The notes: a model not told the origin generated them from the sequence alone. Shown: positions 49,331 through 58,173, counted from the first letter of the stretch. The stretch is DNA of 64,000 nt from Betaproteobacteria bacterium (GCA_016861185.1 BOKW01000003.1:62001-126000); one strand, 5' to 3'. Program-made: numbers and translations.

Positions 49331-50313
49331 TGAGCTATGCGCAGGCGGCCGCCGAGGCCTTGGCCGCCGCGATGCGCGCCGACTCGCGCATCGTCGCGCT
49401 CGGCGAGGACCTCGGCCGCGGCGGCGTGTTCGGCCAGTACCGCGCGGCCGCGCCCGACGGCAGCCTGCGCCCGCTGCAACAGGAGTTCGGCGCCGAGCGC
49501 GTGATCGACACGCCGATCTCCGAGGCGAACATCATGGGCGCGGCGGTCGGCATGGCGCTCGCGGGGCTGAAACCCGTCGTCGAGATGCGCGTGATCGACT
49601 TCGCGCTATGCGCGATGGACGAACTGGTCAATCAGGCCGCGAAGAACCGCTACATGTTCGGCGGCCAGGGGCGCGTGCCGCTGGTCGCACGCATGCCGAT
49701 CGGCATCTGGTCGGCTTCAGCCGCGCAGCATTCGCAAAGCCTCGAAGCGTGGTTCGCGCATCTGCCGGGGCTTGCGGTCGTCTGCCCCGCCACGCCCCAG
49801 GACAACTACGGTCTGCTGACCGCGGCGCTCGCGAGCGGCGATCCGGTCGTCTACCTGGAGCACAAGGAGCTGTGGAGCCTGCAAGGCGAGGTCGATCCCG
49901 CGCAACCGGTGCCTCTTGGCAACGCGCGCATCGCGCGCGCGGGCAAGGATCTGACGCTCGTCACCTGGTCGCGCACGCTGCACGAGTCGCTCGCCGCCGC
50001 CGAGACGCTCGCGCGCGAAGGCATCGCCGTCGAAGTGATCGACCTGCGAACGCTGTGGCCGTGGGACCGTGCGACGGTGCTCGACTCCTGCGCGAAGACG
50101 AAGCGGCTCTTCGTCGCGCACGAGGCGGTGCAGGTCGCCGGCTTCGGCGCGGAGATCGCGGCCGCCGTCGCCGAGGAAGTCGGCTGCCCGGTCAAGCGGC
50201 TCGGCGCGCCGCGCATTCCGGTCGGCTATGCGCCCACGCTCGAAGCCGAAGCGCGCGTCGATGCCGCGAAGATCGCGAGCGCCGTGTGCGCATGGCTCGG
50301 CGCCGGACATTGA
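49321..50313 (+). CDS. 2-oxoacid (pyruvate/acetoin) dehydrogenase E1 beta subunit
   Basis: A 330-residue partner of the alpha subunit. Landmarks: ALGEDLGRGGVFGQY, RVIDTPISEANIMGAAVGMAL, VVEMRVIDFALCAMDELVNQ and EVIDLRTLWPWDRATVLDS. ATG 49321 overlaps the alpha gene by 10 nt. A second ATG at 49330 forms an ATGA overlap and is equally possible, losing only three residues. It forms the alpha2beta2 E1 that decarboxylates a 2-oxoacid on ThDP. A TRAP transporter operon begins 86 bp downstream. Confidence 0.92.
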   Translation: MALMSYAQAAAEALAAAMRADSRIVALGEDLGRGGVFGQYRAAAPDGSLRPLQQEFGAERVIDTPISEANIMGAAVGMALAGLKPVVEMRVIDFALCAMDELVNQAAKNRYMFGGQGRVPLVARMPIGIWSASAAQHSQSLEAWFAHLPGLAVVCPATPQDNYGLLTAALASGDPVVYLEHKELWSLQGEVDPAQPVPLGNARIARAGKDLTLVTWSRTLHESLAAAETLAREGIAVEVIDLRTLWPWDRATVLDSCAKTKRLFVAHEAVQVAGFGAEIAAAVAEEVGCPVKRLGAPRIPVGYAPTLEAEARVDAAKIASAVCAWLGAGH

Positions 50314-50399
50314 CCATGGCACCCGGCGCAGGCCGGCCACTACAATCGCGTCCGCGCAACGACTCCGGCGCGCGCGAATCGAATCCATAGGACGCAGGC

Positions 50400-50948
50400 A
50401 TGGCGGGCCGCGCAGGCACCGAGGCTGAATCCGCGCCGGCAGCCGGCGCACACGGCGACGAATCTCCGCCGGACGATCCGCGCAACGTTCCGCGCGTACC
50501 CATCCAGATCGAAGAAGCCGCCGCGGCGATCGCGATGGCGCTGATCTGCCTGATCACGTTCGCCAACGTGGTCGTGCGCTATCTGACCAACGCGTCGTTC
50601 GCGTTCACCGAGGAGATCTCGGTGTTCCTGCTGGTCGTGCTGACGCTGGTCGGCGCGGCGGCGGCGTTCGCGCGCGACCTGAACATCCGCGTGCTGTTCT
50701 TCGCCGAGATGCTGCCGGCGCGGCCGCGCCGCGCGCTCGAGTTGACCAGCATGGTGCTGTCGGCCGTGCTGTTCACGCTGGTCGCCTGGTACGGCTGGCG
50801 CTTCTTCCTCGACGACTGGAAGTTCGGCACGACCAGCCCCGGCCTCGGCATCCCGCAGTGGATGTACTCGATCTGGCTCGTGGTCCTGTCGATCGCGATC
50901 GTCGCGCGCCTTGTCGGCCGCCTGTGGCGCGTGTGGAGGCGGGGTTGA
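50400..50948 (+). CDS. TRAP transporter small permease, second system
   Basis: A 182-residue DctQ-family membrane protein with four predicted helices after a 38-residue hydrophilic N-terminus rich in Ala/Gly/Pro. TFANVVVRYLTNASFAFTEE and LVGAAAAFARDLNIRVLFFA fit the family. A TACAAT at 50341-50346 may be a promoter element, but no -35 was found, so it may simply be co-transcribed with the E1 genes. The large permease start overlaps its stop. Confidence 0.9.
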   Translation: MAGRAGTEAESAPAAGAHGDESPPDDPRNVPRVPIQIEEAAAAIAMALICLITFANVVVRYLTNASFAFTEEISVFLLVVLTLVGAAAAFARDLNIRVLFFAEMLPARPRRALELTSMVLSAVLFTLVAWYGWRFFLDDWKFGTTSPGLGIPQWMYSIWLVVLSIAIVARLVGRLWRVWRRG

Positions 50949-52222
50949 GTTGGCTGCTGTTCGGCGGCTTCCTGCTGCTGCTGGTCGCCGGCGTGCCGCT
51001 CGCGACCGCGCTCGGCATCACCGGCGCGCTGGTGATCTTGACCGCGGAACTGGGCGCGATGTCGATCGCGTCCAACGTGTACTCGAGCCTCGCGAAGTAC
51101 CCGCTGCTGGCGCTGCCCGTGTTCATCCTCGCCGGCATGATCTTCGAGCGCGCGGGCGTGGCAGCCAAGCTCGTCGCCTTCGTCAGCGCGCTGGTCGGAC
51201 AGCGGCGCGGCGCGCAGGGCGTGGTCGCGATCCTCGTCTGCATGTTCCTCGGCGGCATCTCGGGTTCGGGGCCGGCCGACGCGGCAGCGGTGGCGATGGT
51301 GATGCTGCCTTCGATGACGCGGCAGGGTTATCCGCCGGCGTTTTCGGCGAGCGTCATCGCCGCGGCGGGTTCGACCGCGATCCTGATCCCGCCGTCGATC
51401 GCGTTCGTGATCTTCACCGTGCTCGTGCCGCAGGTATCGGTCCCCGCGCTGTTCGCCGCCGGCGTGGTGCCGGGTTTCCTCGCCGGACTGTCGCTGCTGG
51501 TGCCGACCTTCATCTTCGCGTGGAAGTACGGCTGGGGCGCGAACGATCTCGCCGAGCGGCGCGGCCTGCTGCGCGCGTTGAAGGAGGCGAGCTGGGGACT
51601 GGCCGCGCCGATCATCATCCTCGGCGGGCTGCGCACGGGCGCGTTCACGCCGACCGAAGCCGCCGTCGTCGCGGTGTTCTACGGACTGTTCGTCGGCACC
51701 GTCGTGTATCGCACGCTCGATGCACGCCGGCTCTACCGCGTGCTGGTCGACGCCGCCGAAATCTCCGCGGTCGTGATGCTGATCATCGCCTGCGCGGGCA
51801 TCTTCGCGCACGCGGGCTCCACGCTCGGCGCGTTCGACGCACTCGCCAAGGCGATGCTCGGCGTCACGCAGGAGCCGCACCTGATGCTGGCGATGATCAT
51901 GCTGCTGCTGCTGGTGGCCGGCATGATGCTCGACGCCGCGTCGATCTTCCTGATCTTTCTGCCGATCCTGATCCCCATCGTCAACGCCTTCGGCTGGGAC
52001 ATGACCTGGTTCGCGGTGCTGATGACGATGAACATGGCGATCGGCCAGTTCACGCCGCCGATGGCAGTCAACCTGCTGGTGACGACGCGCATTGCCGGCG
52101 TGGGCATGGAAGACACGGTGCGCTGGGTGCTGTGGATGGTCGTATCGATGCTGGGTGCGCTCGCGCTGGTTGCCGCCTTCCCGCAGCTCGCGTTATGGTT
52201 GCCCGAGCGCCTGGGCTACTAG
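50945..52222 (+). CDS. TRAP transporter large permease, second system (TTG start)
   Basis: A DctM-family permease of about 425 residues. Signatures: YPLLALPVFILAGMIFERAG, FLGGISGSGPADAAAVAMVM, GSTAILIPPSIAFVIFTVLV and NMAIGQFTPPMAVNLLVT. No ATG occurs at the right place. TTG 50945 is proposed, as it overlaps the small permease stop (TTGA) and has GGAGG five bases upstream. GTG 50933 is an alternative. The protein is much diverged from the large permease at 17462. Confidence 0.92.
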   Translation: MSWLLFGGFLLLLVAGVPLATALGITGALVILTAELGAMSIASNVYSSLAKYPLLALPVFILAGMIFERAGVAAKLVAFVSALVGQRRGAQGVVAILVCMFLGGISGSGPADAAAVAMVMLPSMTRQGYPPAFSASVIAAAGSTAILIPPSIAFVIFTVLVPQVSVPALFAAGVVPGFLAGLSLLVPTFIFAWKYGWGANDLAERRGLLRALKEASWGLAAPIIILGGLRTGAFTPTEAAVVAVFYGLFVGTVVYRTLDARRLYRVLVDAAEISAVVMLIIACAGIFAHAGSTLGAFDALAKAMLGVTQEPHLMLAMIMLLLLVAGMMLDAASIFLIFLPILIPIVNAFGWDMTWFAVLMTMNMAIGQFTPPMAVNLLVTTRIAGVGMEDTVRWVLWMVVSMLGALALVAAFPQLALWLPERLGY

Positions 52223-52260
52223 CCCTCCGCCGGTTCATTGATTCAACGAGAGGAGAAGTC

Positions 52261-53283
52261 ATGCAACGCAGACATTTGTTCGCCGCCGCCGCGGCCATCG
52301 CGCTCGCCGCGACCGGCGCAGTCCATGCGCAGAACTACAAGCCCGAATACAAGGTCTCGACCGTCGTCGGCCCCGCCTTCCCGTGGGGCAAGGGGGCGGA
52401 GATCTGGATCGACCTGGTGAAGCAGCGCACCAACGGCCGCATCAACATGAAGCTGTACCCGGGCGTGTCGCTCGTGCAGGGCGACCAGACGCGCGAGTTC
52501 ACCGCGATCCGCCAGGGCATCATCGACATGGCGATCGGCTCGACGATCAACTGGTCGCCGCAGATCAAGGAGCTGAATCTCTTCTCGCTGCCGTTCCTGA
52601 TGCCGGACTACAAGGCGATCGACGCGCTGACGCAGGGGCCGGTCGGCAAGGATCTCTTCGCGATCCTCGAGAAGCAGGGCGTCGTGCCGCTCGCCTGGGG
52701 TGAGAACGGCTACCGCGAACTGACCAACTCCAAGCGCGAGATCCGCAAGCCGGACGACCTCAAGGGGTTGAAGATCCGCGTGGTCGGCTCGCCGCTGTTC
52801 CTCGATACGTTCCGCGCGCTCGGCGCCAACCCGACGCAGATGAGCTGGGCCGACGCGCAGCCCGCCTTCGCTTCCGGCGCGGTCGACGGCCAGGAGAACC
52901 CGATGTCGATCTTCACCGCCGCCAAGCTGCACACGGTCGGCCAGAAGTACGTGACGATGTGGGGCTACGTCGCCGACCCGCTGGTCTTCGTCGTCAACAA
53001 GGAAGTGTGGGAGAGCTGGACGCCGGCCGACCGCGAGATCGTTCGCCAGGCCGCGATCGACGCCGGCAAGCAGCAGATCGCGATCGCGCGCAAGGGGCTC
53101 GACGAGCCCGGACAGCCGCTGCTGAAGGAGATCGAAGGCATGGGCGTCAGGGTCACACGGCTCGCGCCCGCCGAGCGCGAGGAGTTCGTCAAATCGACCC
53201 GCGCCGTCTACGAGCAGTGGAAAAAGCAGATCGGCACCGACCTCGTCACCAAGGCCGAGCAGTCGATCGCCGCGCGCAAGTAG
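52261..53283 (+). CDS. TRAP transporter solute-binding protein, second system
   Basis: A 340-residue DctP-family receptor. The signal peptide runs to about residue 23 (ALAATGAVHA-Q). Typical segments are VSTVVGPAFPWGKGAEIWID, LKGLKIRVVGSPLFLDTFRA with the ligand-binding Arg, and the FASGAVDGQENPMSIF motif. It follows the two permease genes, and a terminator lies 20 nt downstream. The ligand is unknown. Context with a 2-oxoacid dehydrogenase hints at a small organic acid. Confidence 0.93.
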   Translation: MQRRHLFAAAAAIALAATGAVHAQNYKPEYKVSTVVGPAFPWGKGAEIWIDLVKQRTNGRINMKLYPGVSLVQGDQTREFTAIRQGIIDMAIGSTINWSPQIKELNLFSLPFLMPDYKAIDALTQGPVGKDLFAILEKQGVVPLAWGENGYRELTNSKREIRKPDDLKGLKIRVVGSPLFLDTFRALGANPTQMSWADAQPAFASGAVDGQENPMSIFTAAKLHTVGQKYVTMWGYVADPLVFVVNKEVWESWTPADREIVRQAAIDAGKQQIAIARKGLDEPGQPLLKEIEGMGVRVTRLAPAEREEFVKSTRAVYEQWKKQIGTDLVTKAEQSIAARK

Positions 53284-53303
53284 CTCTCCGCGATCCACCC
53301 GCG

Positions 53304-53343
53304 AACGCCGCGCAGCCCTCCGCCGGGCGCGCGGCGTTTTGCT
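53304..53343 (+). terminator. Intrinsic terminator after the second TRAP operon
   Basis: A 10-bp perfect stem (AACGCCGCGC / GCGCGGCGTT) encloses a 15-nt loop, followed by TTTTGCTTCC. Position and shape are those of a rho-independent terminator for the TRAP operon. Confidence 0.8.
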
Positions 53344-53375
53344 TCCTGTCGCGCCCGTGGCGCTTTGCCCGTGAT

Positions 53376-53557
53376 GTTGGGGTTCGCGGGCTCGCCCCAA
53401 CCTACGCGTCTGGCGCTTTGCCCGTGACGTTGGGGTTCGCACGCTCACCCCAACCTACGCCAGCCCGTCGCCCGTACCCCGTAGGTTGGGGTGAGCAAAG
53501 CGAACCCCAACACGGATACAGTCCCGTAGGTTGGGCTGAGCACAGCGAACCCCAACA
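53376..53557. repeat. REP-type palindromes, four copies upstream of the RAYT gene
   Basis: Four imperfect palindromes of about 32 bp share the core GTTGGGGTTCGC...GCTCACCCCAACCTACG. Copies 1 and 2 (53376-53405, 53427-53459) are in one orientation, and copies 3 and 4 (53480-53512, 53525-53557) in the other. This paired inverted layout is like bacterial interspersed mosaic elements. Each can form a hairpin via TTGGGG/CCCCAA. Confidence 0.9.
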
Positions 53558-53603
53558 CCGATGAAGCGCCCTGCTCGACGCCGGCAAACGCCCACGTCAC
53601 CCC

Positions 53604-54134
53604 ATGCGCTACCGCCGCTCGAACATCGCCGGGGCGACCTACTTCTTCACCGTCGCCGCCGCCGATCGATGCTCGTCGCTGCTGGTCGATCGCATCGACG
53701 CGCTGCGTTCCGCGGTGGCGTACGTCAAACGCCGTCACCCGTTCGCGATCGACGCGTTCGTCGTGCTGCCCGACCACTTGCACGCCGTGTGGACGTTGCC
53801 GCCGGGCGACGCCGACTTCTCCACGCGCTGGGCGCTGATCAAGGCGACGTTCTCGCGCGCCCTGCCTGCGGTCGAATCCGCATCGGCCAGTCGACTGCGG
53901 AAGGGCGAGCGAGGACTCTGGCAACGGCGCTTCTGGGAGCACCTGATCCGCAACGACGACGACCTTGCGCGGCACGTCGATTACGTTCATTTCAACCCGG
54001 TCAGGCACGGGTATGTGCGCCGCGCGTCGGAATGGCCGCACTCGTCGATACACAGGTACATCCGGTCGGGGTTGCTCCCCGAGGATTGGGGCGGCGACGT
54101 GCAGAAGGGAGACGGAAGTTTCGGAGAACCGTGA
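53604..54134 (+). CDS. REP-associated tyrosine transposase (RAYT)
   Basis: A 176-residue Y1-type HUH transposase of the IS200/RAYT group. It begins MRYRRSNIAGATYFFTVAAA. The HUH pair lies in FVVLPDHLHAVWTLP, and the catalytic-Tyr region in ARHVDYVHFNPVRHGYV, followed by WPHSSIHRYI. RAYTs nick single-stranded DNA at REP hairpins and are domesticated transposases that mobilise REPs. Seven REP-like palindromes flank it, with one overlapping its stop codon, which is the expected genetic setting. A longer overlapping frame starting at 53561 is a shadow. Confidence 0.93.
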   Translation: MRYRRSNIAGATYFFTVAAADRCSSLLVDRIDALRSAVAYVKRRHPFAIDAFVVLPDHLHAVWTLPPGDADFSTRWALIKATFSRALPAVESASASRLRKGERGLWQRRFWEHLIRNDDDLARHVDYVHFNPVRHGYVRRASEWPHSSIHRYIRSGLLPEDWGGDVQKGDGSFGEP

Positions 54135-54303
54135 CGTTGGGGTTCGCGGGCTCACCCCAACCTACGCGGCACGCCGGCGATGCGTGGAACGGGAACGTTC
54201 GCTTTGGTGAGCCGTGATGTTGGGGTTCGCGGGCTCACCCCAACCTACGAACTGCGGGCCGCACGTAGCACGTAGGTTGGGGTGAGCAACGCGAACCCCA
54301 ACA
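54134..54303. repeat. REP-type palindromes, three copies downstream of the RAYT gene
   Basis: Copies 5 (54134-54166) and 6 (54217-54249) share the orientation of copies 1 and 2, while copy 7 (54271-54303) is inverted. The core sequence is the same as upstream of the RAYT gene. Copy 5 begins at the last base of the RAYT stop codon. Confidence 0.9.
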
Positions 54304-54329
54304 AACGCCCGCACGCTCCAGCGCGACGA

Positions 54330-54707
54330 TCAGGCGGGTTCGCCGCAATACGCCTCGATCCGATAGCCCTCGGGATCGACGACGAAGGCGGCGTAGTAGT
54401 TCGCGTCGTAATCGGCGCGCACGCCGGGTTTGCCGTTGTCGCGGCCGCCGTGCTTCAGCGCCGCCGCGTGGAAGGCGTCGACCGCGGCGCGCGTCGGCGC
54501 GCGGAAGCAGAAGTGCAGCCCCGAACGCATATCGGCCGGTACCGGATGCTCGGTGGCGCCGATCCAGAAGGCCACGCCGTCGCGGCCGTAGCCGAGCGAG
54601 GTCGATCCTTCGGACAGGCACGTGTAGCCGAGCGGTTTCAGCGCGGCGTCGTAGAAACGCTTGGCGGCGGCGACATCGCGCACGCCGATCGATACGTGGT
54701 CGATCAT
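54330..54707 (-). CDS. VOC-superfamily (glyoxalase/bleomycin-resistance-like) protein
   Basis: A 125-residue single-module VOC protein. It begins MIDHVSIGVRDVAAAKRFYD, where the His is a metal ligand. HFCFRAPTRAAVDAF and the C-terminal FVVDPEGYRIEAYCGEPA (Glu ligand) complete the pattern. Such proteins are metal-dependent lyases, isomerases or dioxygenases, or bind antibiotics, so no specific role can be given. A GGAGAA lies before ATG 54707. Confidence 0.92.
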   Translation of the reverse strand: MIDHVSIGVRDVAAAKRFYDAALKPLGYTCLSEGSTSLGYGRDGVAFWIGATEHPVPADMRSGLHFCFRAPTRAAVDAFHAAALKHGGRDNGKPGVRADYDANYYAAFVVDPEGYRIEAYCGEPA

Positions 54708-54790
54708 CGGTATTTCTCCAAAGATTGGCAGCGGGGTTTGCGTACCGGCCCGCCGCGTCCGTGAGCGCGGCTTGGCCAGTCGCCGCCAAC

Positions 54791-55651
54791 TTAGCGGGGC
54801 GCGGCGTCGTGCGCTGTCAGAATCCTGCGCAGTTGCGCGAGCCGCGCGCGCGTCAGCGTCGCGCGCACCCGCGCCGGCGTCTGTCCGAAGACGCGCCGGA
54901 AGCTCGCGCTGAAATGGCTGTGATGCGCGAAGCCGAGATCGACCGCGAGCGCGGCCAAATCGTCCTCGCCGCCGGCCAGCCGCTCGAGCGCGAGCGCCAG
55001 CCGAAGCTGCAGCCGATAGCGGTGCATCGAGGTGCCCAGCTCGGCGCGAAAACGCCGCGCGAGATGGAACTCCGAGCGATGCGCCGCGCGCGCGACTTCA
55101 CCGATGCCGACGTCGGCCTCCGGCCGGCTCGCGATGAACGCCCGCGCGCGTTCGACCGCCGGCGAACGGCGCGTCGCGCCCGACGAGTCCGCGCCCGGCC
55201 CCTGCGCAACGGCAGCGAGCAGGTCCAGCCCGACCTCCTCCGCCTGCAGCCGATCGTGCCCGCCGCGCGCGAGCGCGTGATGGAACAGCCGCAGCCGGTA
55301 TTGCAGCGGAGCGGGCAGCGGCACGCTGCGCGTGGCGCGCGCCGCCGCGCCGGGCAGCGCCTCGTCCAGCACCGCGCGATCGAACTGCAGCACGGTGCAG
55401 TCGTCGCCGTGCTCGGCCGGGTGGCTGACGCGATAGGTCTCGCCGCCGCGCATCAGCAGCAGGCTGTTGGCGTCGGCGACCACGGCGTGCCGGTGGATAT
55501 GGCACTCGAACACGCCCCGCCGCGGGAAGATCAGCGCCGGCGCGCCCGCGTGCTCCTCCGGCCCGCAGCCCGAGCGCGGCGCCCGGCACGCGACGTCGCG
55601 CACCCGTAGCAGCGGGCCGTCGAACAGCGCATGGAAGTGCAGATGCGCCAC
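54791..55651 (-). CDS. AraC-family transcriptional regulator
   Basis: A 286-residue protein with an N-terminal cupin-like sensor half (about residues 1-150; RRGVFECHIHRHAVVADANSL) and a C-terminal double helix-turn-helix. The latter includes IGEVARAAHRSEFHLARRFR and DLAALAVDLGFAHHSHFSAS followed by FRRVFGQTPARVR, the standard AraC signature. The effector and targets are unknown. It starts 84 nt upstream of the VOC gene on the same strand and may regulate it. Confidence 0.92.
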   Translation of the reverse strand: MAHLHFHALFDGPLLRVRDVACRAPRSGCGPEEHAGAPALIFPRRGVFECHIHRHAVVADANSLLLMRGGETYRVSHPAEHGDDCTVLQFDRAVLDEALPGAAARATRSVPLPAPLQYRLRLFHHALARGGHDRLQAEEVGLDLLAAVAQGPGADSSGATRRSPAVERARAFIASRPEADVGIGEVARAAHRSEFHLARRFRAELGTSMHRYRLQLRLALALERLAGGEDDLAALAVDLGFAHHSHFSASFRRVFGQTPARVRATLTRARLAQLRRILTAHDAAPR

Positions 55652-55780
55652 GGCTCAGAAACCGTGAAGGAATCGTCGCGAGCGCCCCGAGGTTGCGCCG
55701 AGGAGCGGAGGCGTATGGAGTAATACGTTGAGCACCGGAGGCGCAAGATCGGGGCGCGCAGTAGGTTTATTCACGATTTC

Positions 55781-56218
55781 TCAGTGGGTGATGACGACGA
55801 GCACGTTGCAGTGCGCGCGTTCGATCAGCGCCGGCGACTGCGAACCGCGCCACCAGCGCGCGGCCCAGCCTTCCAGGTGCTTGTGGCCGACGACGATCAG
55901 ATCGGCGCCGATGTCGCGCGCGTACTTGGTGATCATCTCGACCTGGTCGCCCACCAGCACTTCGCCGCGCGCCGGATAGCCCGCTTCCTTCAGCCGGCGC
56001 AAGCCGTCGGCCAGGATCGCCTCGTAGCGCTTGCGCTCCTCGGCCTCCATCTCGGCGTCGTAGAACGCGCCTTCGATCGCCACCAGCGGCGCCGCGGGCG
56101 GCATCACCGCGATCAGATGCAGCTCGGCGTGGCTCCACTGCGCGATGTCCAGCCCGTCGAGCAGCGCCTTCTGTCCGGCTTCTGAGCCGTCGTAAGCCAA
56201 CAGGACGCGTTTGTACAT
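55781..56218 (-). CDS. Universal stress protein (UspA family)
   Basis: A 145-residue single-domain Usp. It starts MYKRVLLAYDGSEAGQKALL. The C-terminal region IGADLIVVGHKHLEGWAARWWRGSQSPALI ends in CNVLVVITH. The ATP-binding motif G-2X-G-9X-G(S/T) is only partly preserved, so nucleotide binding is uncertain. Related proteins act in stress survival. It is probably monocistronic. Confidence 0.92.
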   Translation of the reverse strand: MYKRVLLAYDGSEAGQKALLDGLDIAQWSHAELHLIAVMPPAAPLVAIEGAFYDAEMEAEERKRYEAILADGLRRLKEAGYPARGEVLVGDQVEMITKYARDIGADLIVVGHKHLEGWAARWWRGSQSPALIERAHCNVLVVITH

Positions 56219-56429
56219 GGGGCACCTCCGCGATTGGCGTTCGAACCAGCCACAGTCTGGCGCAAGCGGCAGGCGGGCGCCAGCGGGACGCCGCCCGCAC
56301 GTCGCCTCGAGTCAGCTTGGCGAGGCCGACGCTCTTGAAGCGCGGTGCAGACGGAGCCCGGATGAGTCGCCCAGGGCTCTCGCATCAGGCCATCAGGCGC
56401 CGAGGCCGCCCCGGCGCAAGGTACCGAAC

Positions 56430-56834
56430 TCAGGGCGGGTCTTTCTCGTACGCGGTGACGCCGGGCGGTAAAGTCACCCAGGGGTGGCGCCGGCAGTCGT
56501 AAACGGAGACCTGCGGCGGCGGGAAGGAAGGGTCGGCAAAGGCACCCACGGCAACGCTCACCGAGCCTTCTTGCCCTTCTTCCGTATGGAAGACGGTCGA
56601 GCCGCACACCGGACAGAACCTGAACCGAAAGCTCGCGCCTTGATCTCCGGTGCGAACGAACTCGGTCGCCCTTCCGGTCACACGGTAAGGCGCACGGAAG
56701 ACGGCCGGGGCGGCGAAGACGCTTCCAGTGCGTTGCTGACAGGCGAGGCAGTGACAGACACCGACGCCGAGGGGCTCGCCGTCCACTTCGATCTTCAACT
56801 GGCCGCAGAAGCACGACGCTGTTCTCGACGACAT
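56430..56834 (-). CDS. GFA-family (CENP-V/Gfa-like) zinc protein 1
   Basis: A 134-residue protein with the GFA fold: ASCFCGQLKIEV (CxCG), VCHCLACQQRTGSVFAAP (CHCxxC) and RFCPVCGSTVFHTEEG (CxxCG) supply zinc ligands. Named after the glutathione-dependent formaldehyde-activating enzyme, though most members have unknown roles. Start ATG 56834 (MSSRTASCFCG) is chosen, and an ATG at 56867 is possible. It is the first of three distinct GFA genes within about 2.2 kb. Confidence 0.9.
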   Translation of the reverse strand: MSSRTASCFCGQLKIEVDGEPLGVGVCHCLACQQRTGSVFAAPAVFRAPYRVTGRATEFVRTGDQGASFRFRFCPVCGSTVFHTEEGQEGSVSVAVGAFADPSFPPPQVSVYDCRRHPWVTLPPGVTAYEKDPP

Positions 56835-56929
56835 AAGACTCTCCGATACCGGGTCTTGCGGCGCCATCGTTCGACATGAGCGGCATGCGCAGGCACGCGA
56901 AACGTGCCGGAGCATGTCCGCTCGAAACG

Positions 56930-57493
56930 TCAGGCCGCATTCCGCGGGAGGCAGAACACCAAGCGGTCCTCCGGATTCCAAAGGTGCTCGGGTCTCGAGC
57001 GATACCCTCGCAGCCAGAGAACCCCCTCGATGCGACGTAGGTAAAAACCTTTCGGTGTCTCGTCATCGGCCGCGACAGCAGGAGATGCGACGGTCAATGA
57101 TCCTGGCGGTGCGCGGTGCCGTGCAGGCCGATGCTCCAAGGCTCCCTCGGGTTGATCGAGGTACTGGAGTCTCAAATGTGGGCCAACTTCGAGCGGACAC
57201 AGCGCGAGGCCCAGTCGAGCGGCCTGCTCATGAATCTGAGCAATAGTGGCTCCCGCGACATAGCCAAGATCGGCGACCGAGAGCTCGACCGTCGTGAGGC
57301 TCGAGGTTCGCGGTTGCGTCGTAAACGCGTCATGCGCAAACAGTGCTCGAGCGGCTTCGTTGAGCTCAACACCGCTTCGCCGAAGCCGCTTTATCAGCTC
57401 CTGCTTGCTCAGACCTCCGACACGGGTCGTTCGCATCACGCAGGAGCCATTGGGATAAACGGCAACTGCTGCACTGGCGCGGTCGGAATTCAT
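56930..57493 (-). CDS. Conserved hypothetical protein
   Basis: A protein of up to 187 residues. Helical N-terminal part: RVGGLSKQELIKRLRRSGVELNEAARALFAH. A C-terminal module reads LCPLEVGPHLRLQYLDQPEG and then TPKGFYLRRIEGVLWLRGYR. I recall the QYLDQPEG...GFYLR...LWLRGY pattern from a widespread uncharacterised family, but no function is known to me. ATG 57493 is used; MRTTRVGGLSKQEL at 57436 is an alternative. It is on the same strand as GFA genes on both sides. Confidence 0.7.
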   Translation of the reverse strand: MNSDRASAAVAVYPNGSCVMRTTRVGGLSKQELIKRLRRSGVELNEAARALFAHDAFTTQPRTSSLTTVELSVADLGYVAGATIAQIHEQAARLGLALCPLEVGPHLRLQYLDQPEGALEHRPARHRAPPGSLTVASPAVAADDETPKGFYLRRIEGVLWLRGYRSRPEHLWNPEDRLVFCLPRNAA

Positions 57494-57546
57494 GCGGCCT
57501 GACGAGGCTGTAGAAGAAGTCCGAGATCGGTGACATCCGCCACGAG

Positions 57547-57948
57547 TCAGGAGTTTGGAAACTCCCGATACTGCGGCAAGCTGTCCGTGATGTCGTACCA
57601 CGGCGCCTTTGACCCCACGAATTCGTGGCGCAAAGGCCTTACGCCCGGGTCATCATCCAGCGAGCCCATGGCCAGTCCATAGCTATCCGGTTCAGGGTCC
57701 CAGGAGTTCACGATCGGTGAGCCGCATATGCGGCAGAACCTTCTTATCGTGTCCGCGGACGAGCGGTAACTCGTCAACAAGTCCTCGCCGTGAACAAGAC
57801 GAAAGGACGACTTCGGAACCGAAAGCCTTGCCCGGAAAGCTGTTCCGTGAGACTTACGGCACATCGAGCAATGACAGTACAGAGCTTCTCCGACGGGACC
57901 AACGATCTCGTATCGGATCCCGCCACACAGGCATCCGCCTCTCAGCAT
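57547..57948 (-). CDS. GFA-family zinc protein 2
   Basis: A 133-residue GFA-fold protein starting MLRGGCLCGGIRYEI. Zinc-ligand motifs are CLCGG, YCHCSMCRKSHGTAFRA and RRFCRICGSPIVNSW. It differs from the other two GFA proteins in the window over most of its length, so it is a paralogue or separate acquisition rather than a recent duplicate. The C-terminus ends DITDSLPQYREFP, a feature shared with GFA 3 (EITDGLPQYQRIP). GAGAGGGAG precedes the start. Confidence 0.9.
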   Translation of the reverse strand: MLRGGCLCGGIRYEIVGPVGEALYCHCSMCRKSHGTAFRARLSVPKSSFRLVHGEDLLTSYRSSADTIRRFCRICGSPIVNSWDPEPDSYGLAMGSLDDDPGVRPLRHEFVGSKAPWYDITDSLPQYREFPNS

Positions 57949-58173
57949 GTCTCCCTCTCAGCGCTCAACACCCTCTCTTCCGGCCCATCGTTAAGGTAAC
58001 CGGCGGCCGCGAGAGGCGAGGTGCGCGGTACAGCAACAACCGCGTTGCTTGGCACGACGCCGAACGAAAGCATGCTCGCGGACGTCCGCGTTCACAGAGA
58101 TGTTGTGCCTGCCGGCAAAGGGAAAGGTGGGTGTCAAGCTCAGCCGCCGCGTTGCCGACGAACGAGACCGCGG

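Noticed and set aside
50310..50346. Sigma-70 promoter TTGACC...TACAAT before the second TRAP operon
   Set aside because: The spacing of 25 bp between the hexamers is too long for a functional promoter. Only the -10 was noted as weak.
53376..54303. Repeated 32-bp units suggestive of a CRISPR array
   Set aside because: Units are palindromic, occur in both orientations, have irregular spacing and flank a RAYT gene. No cas genes are present. They are REP elements.
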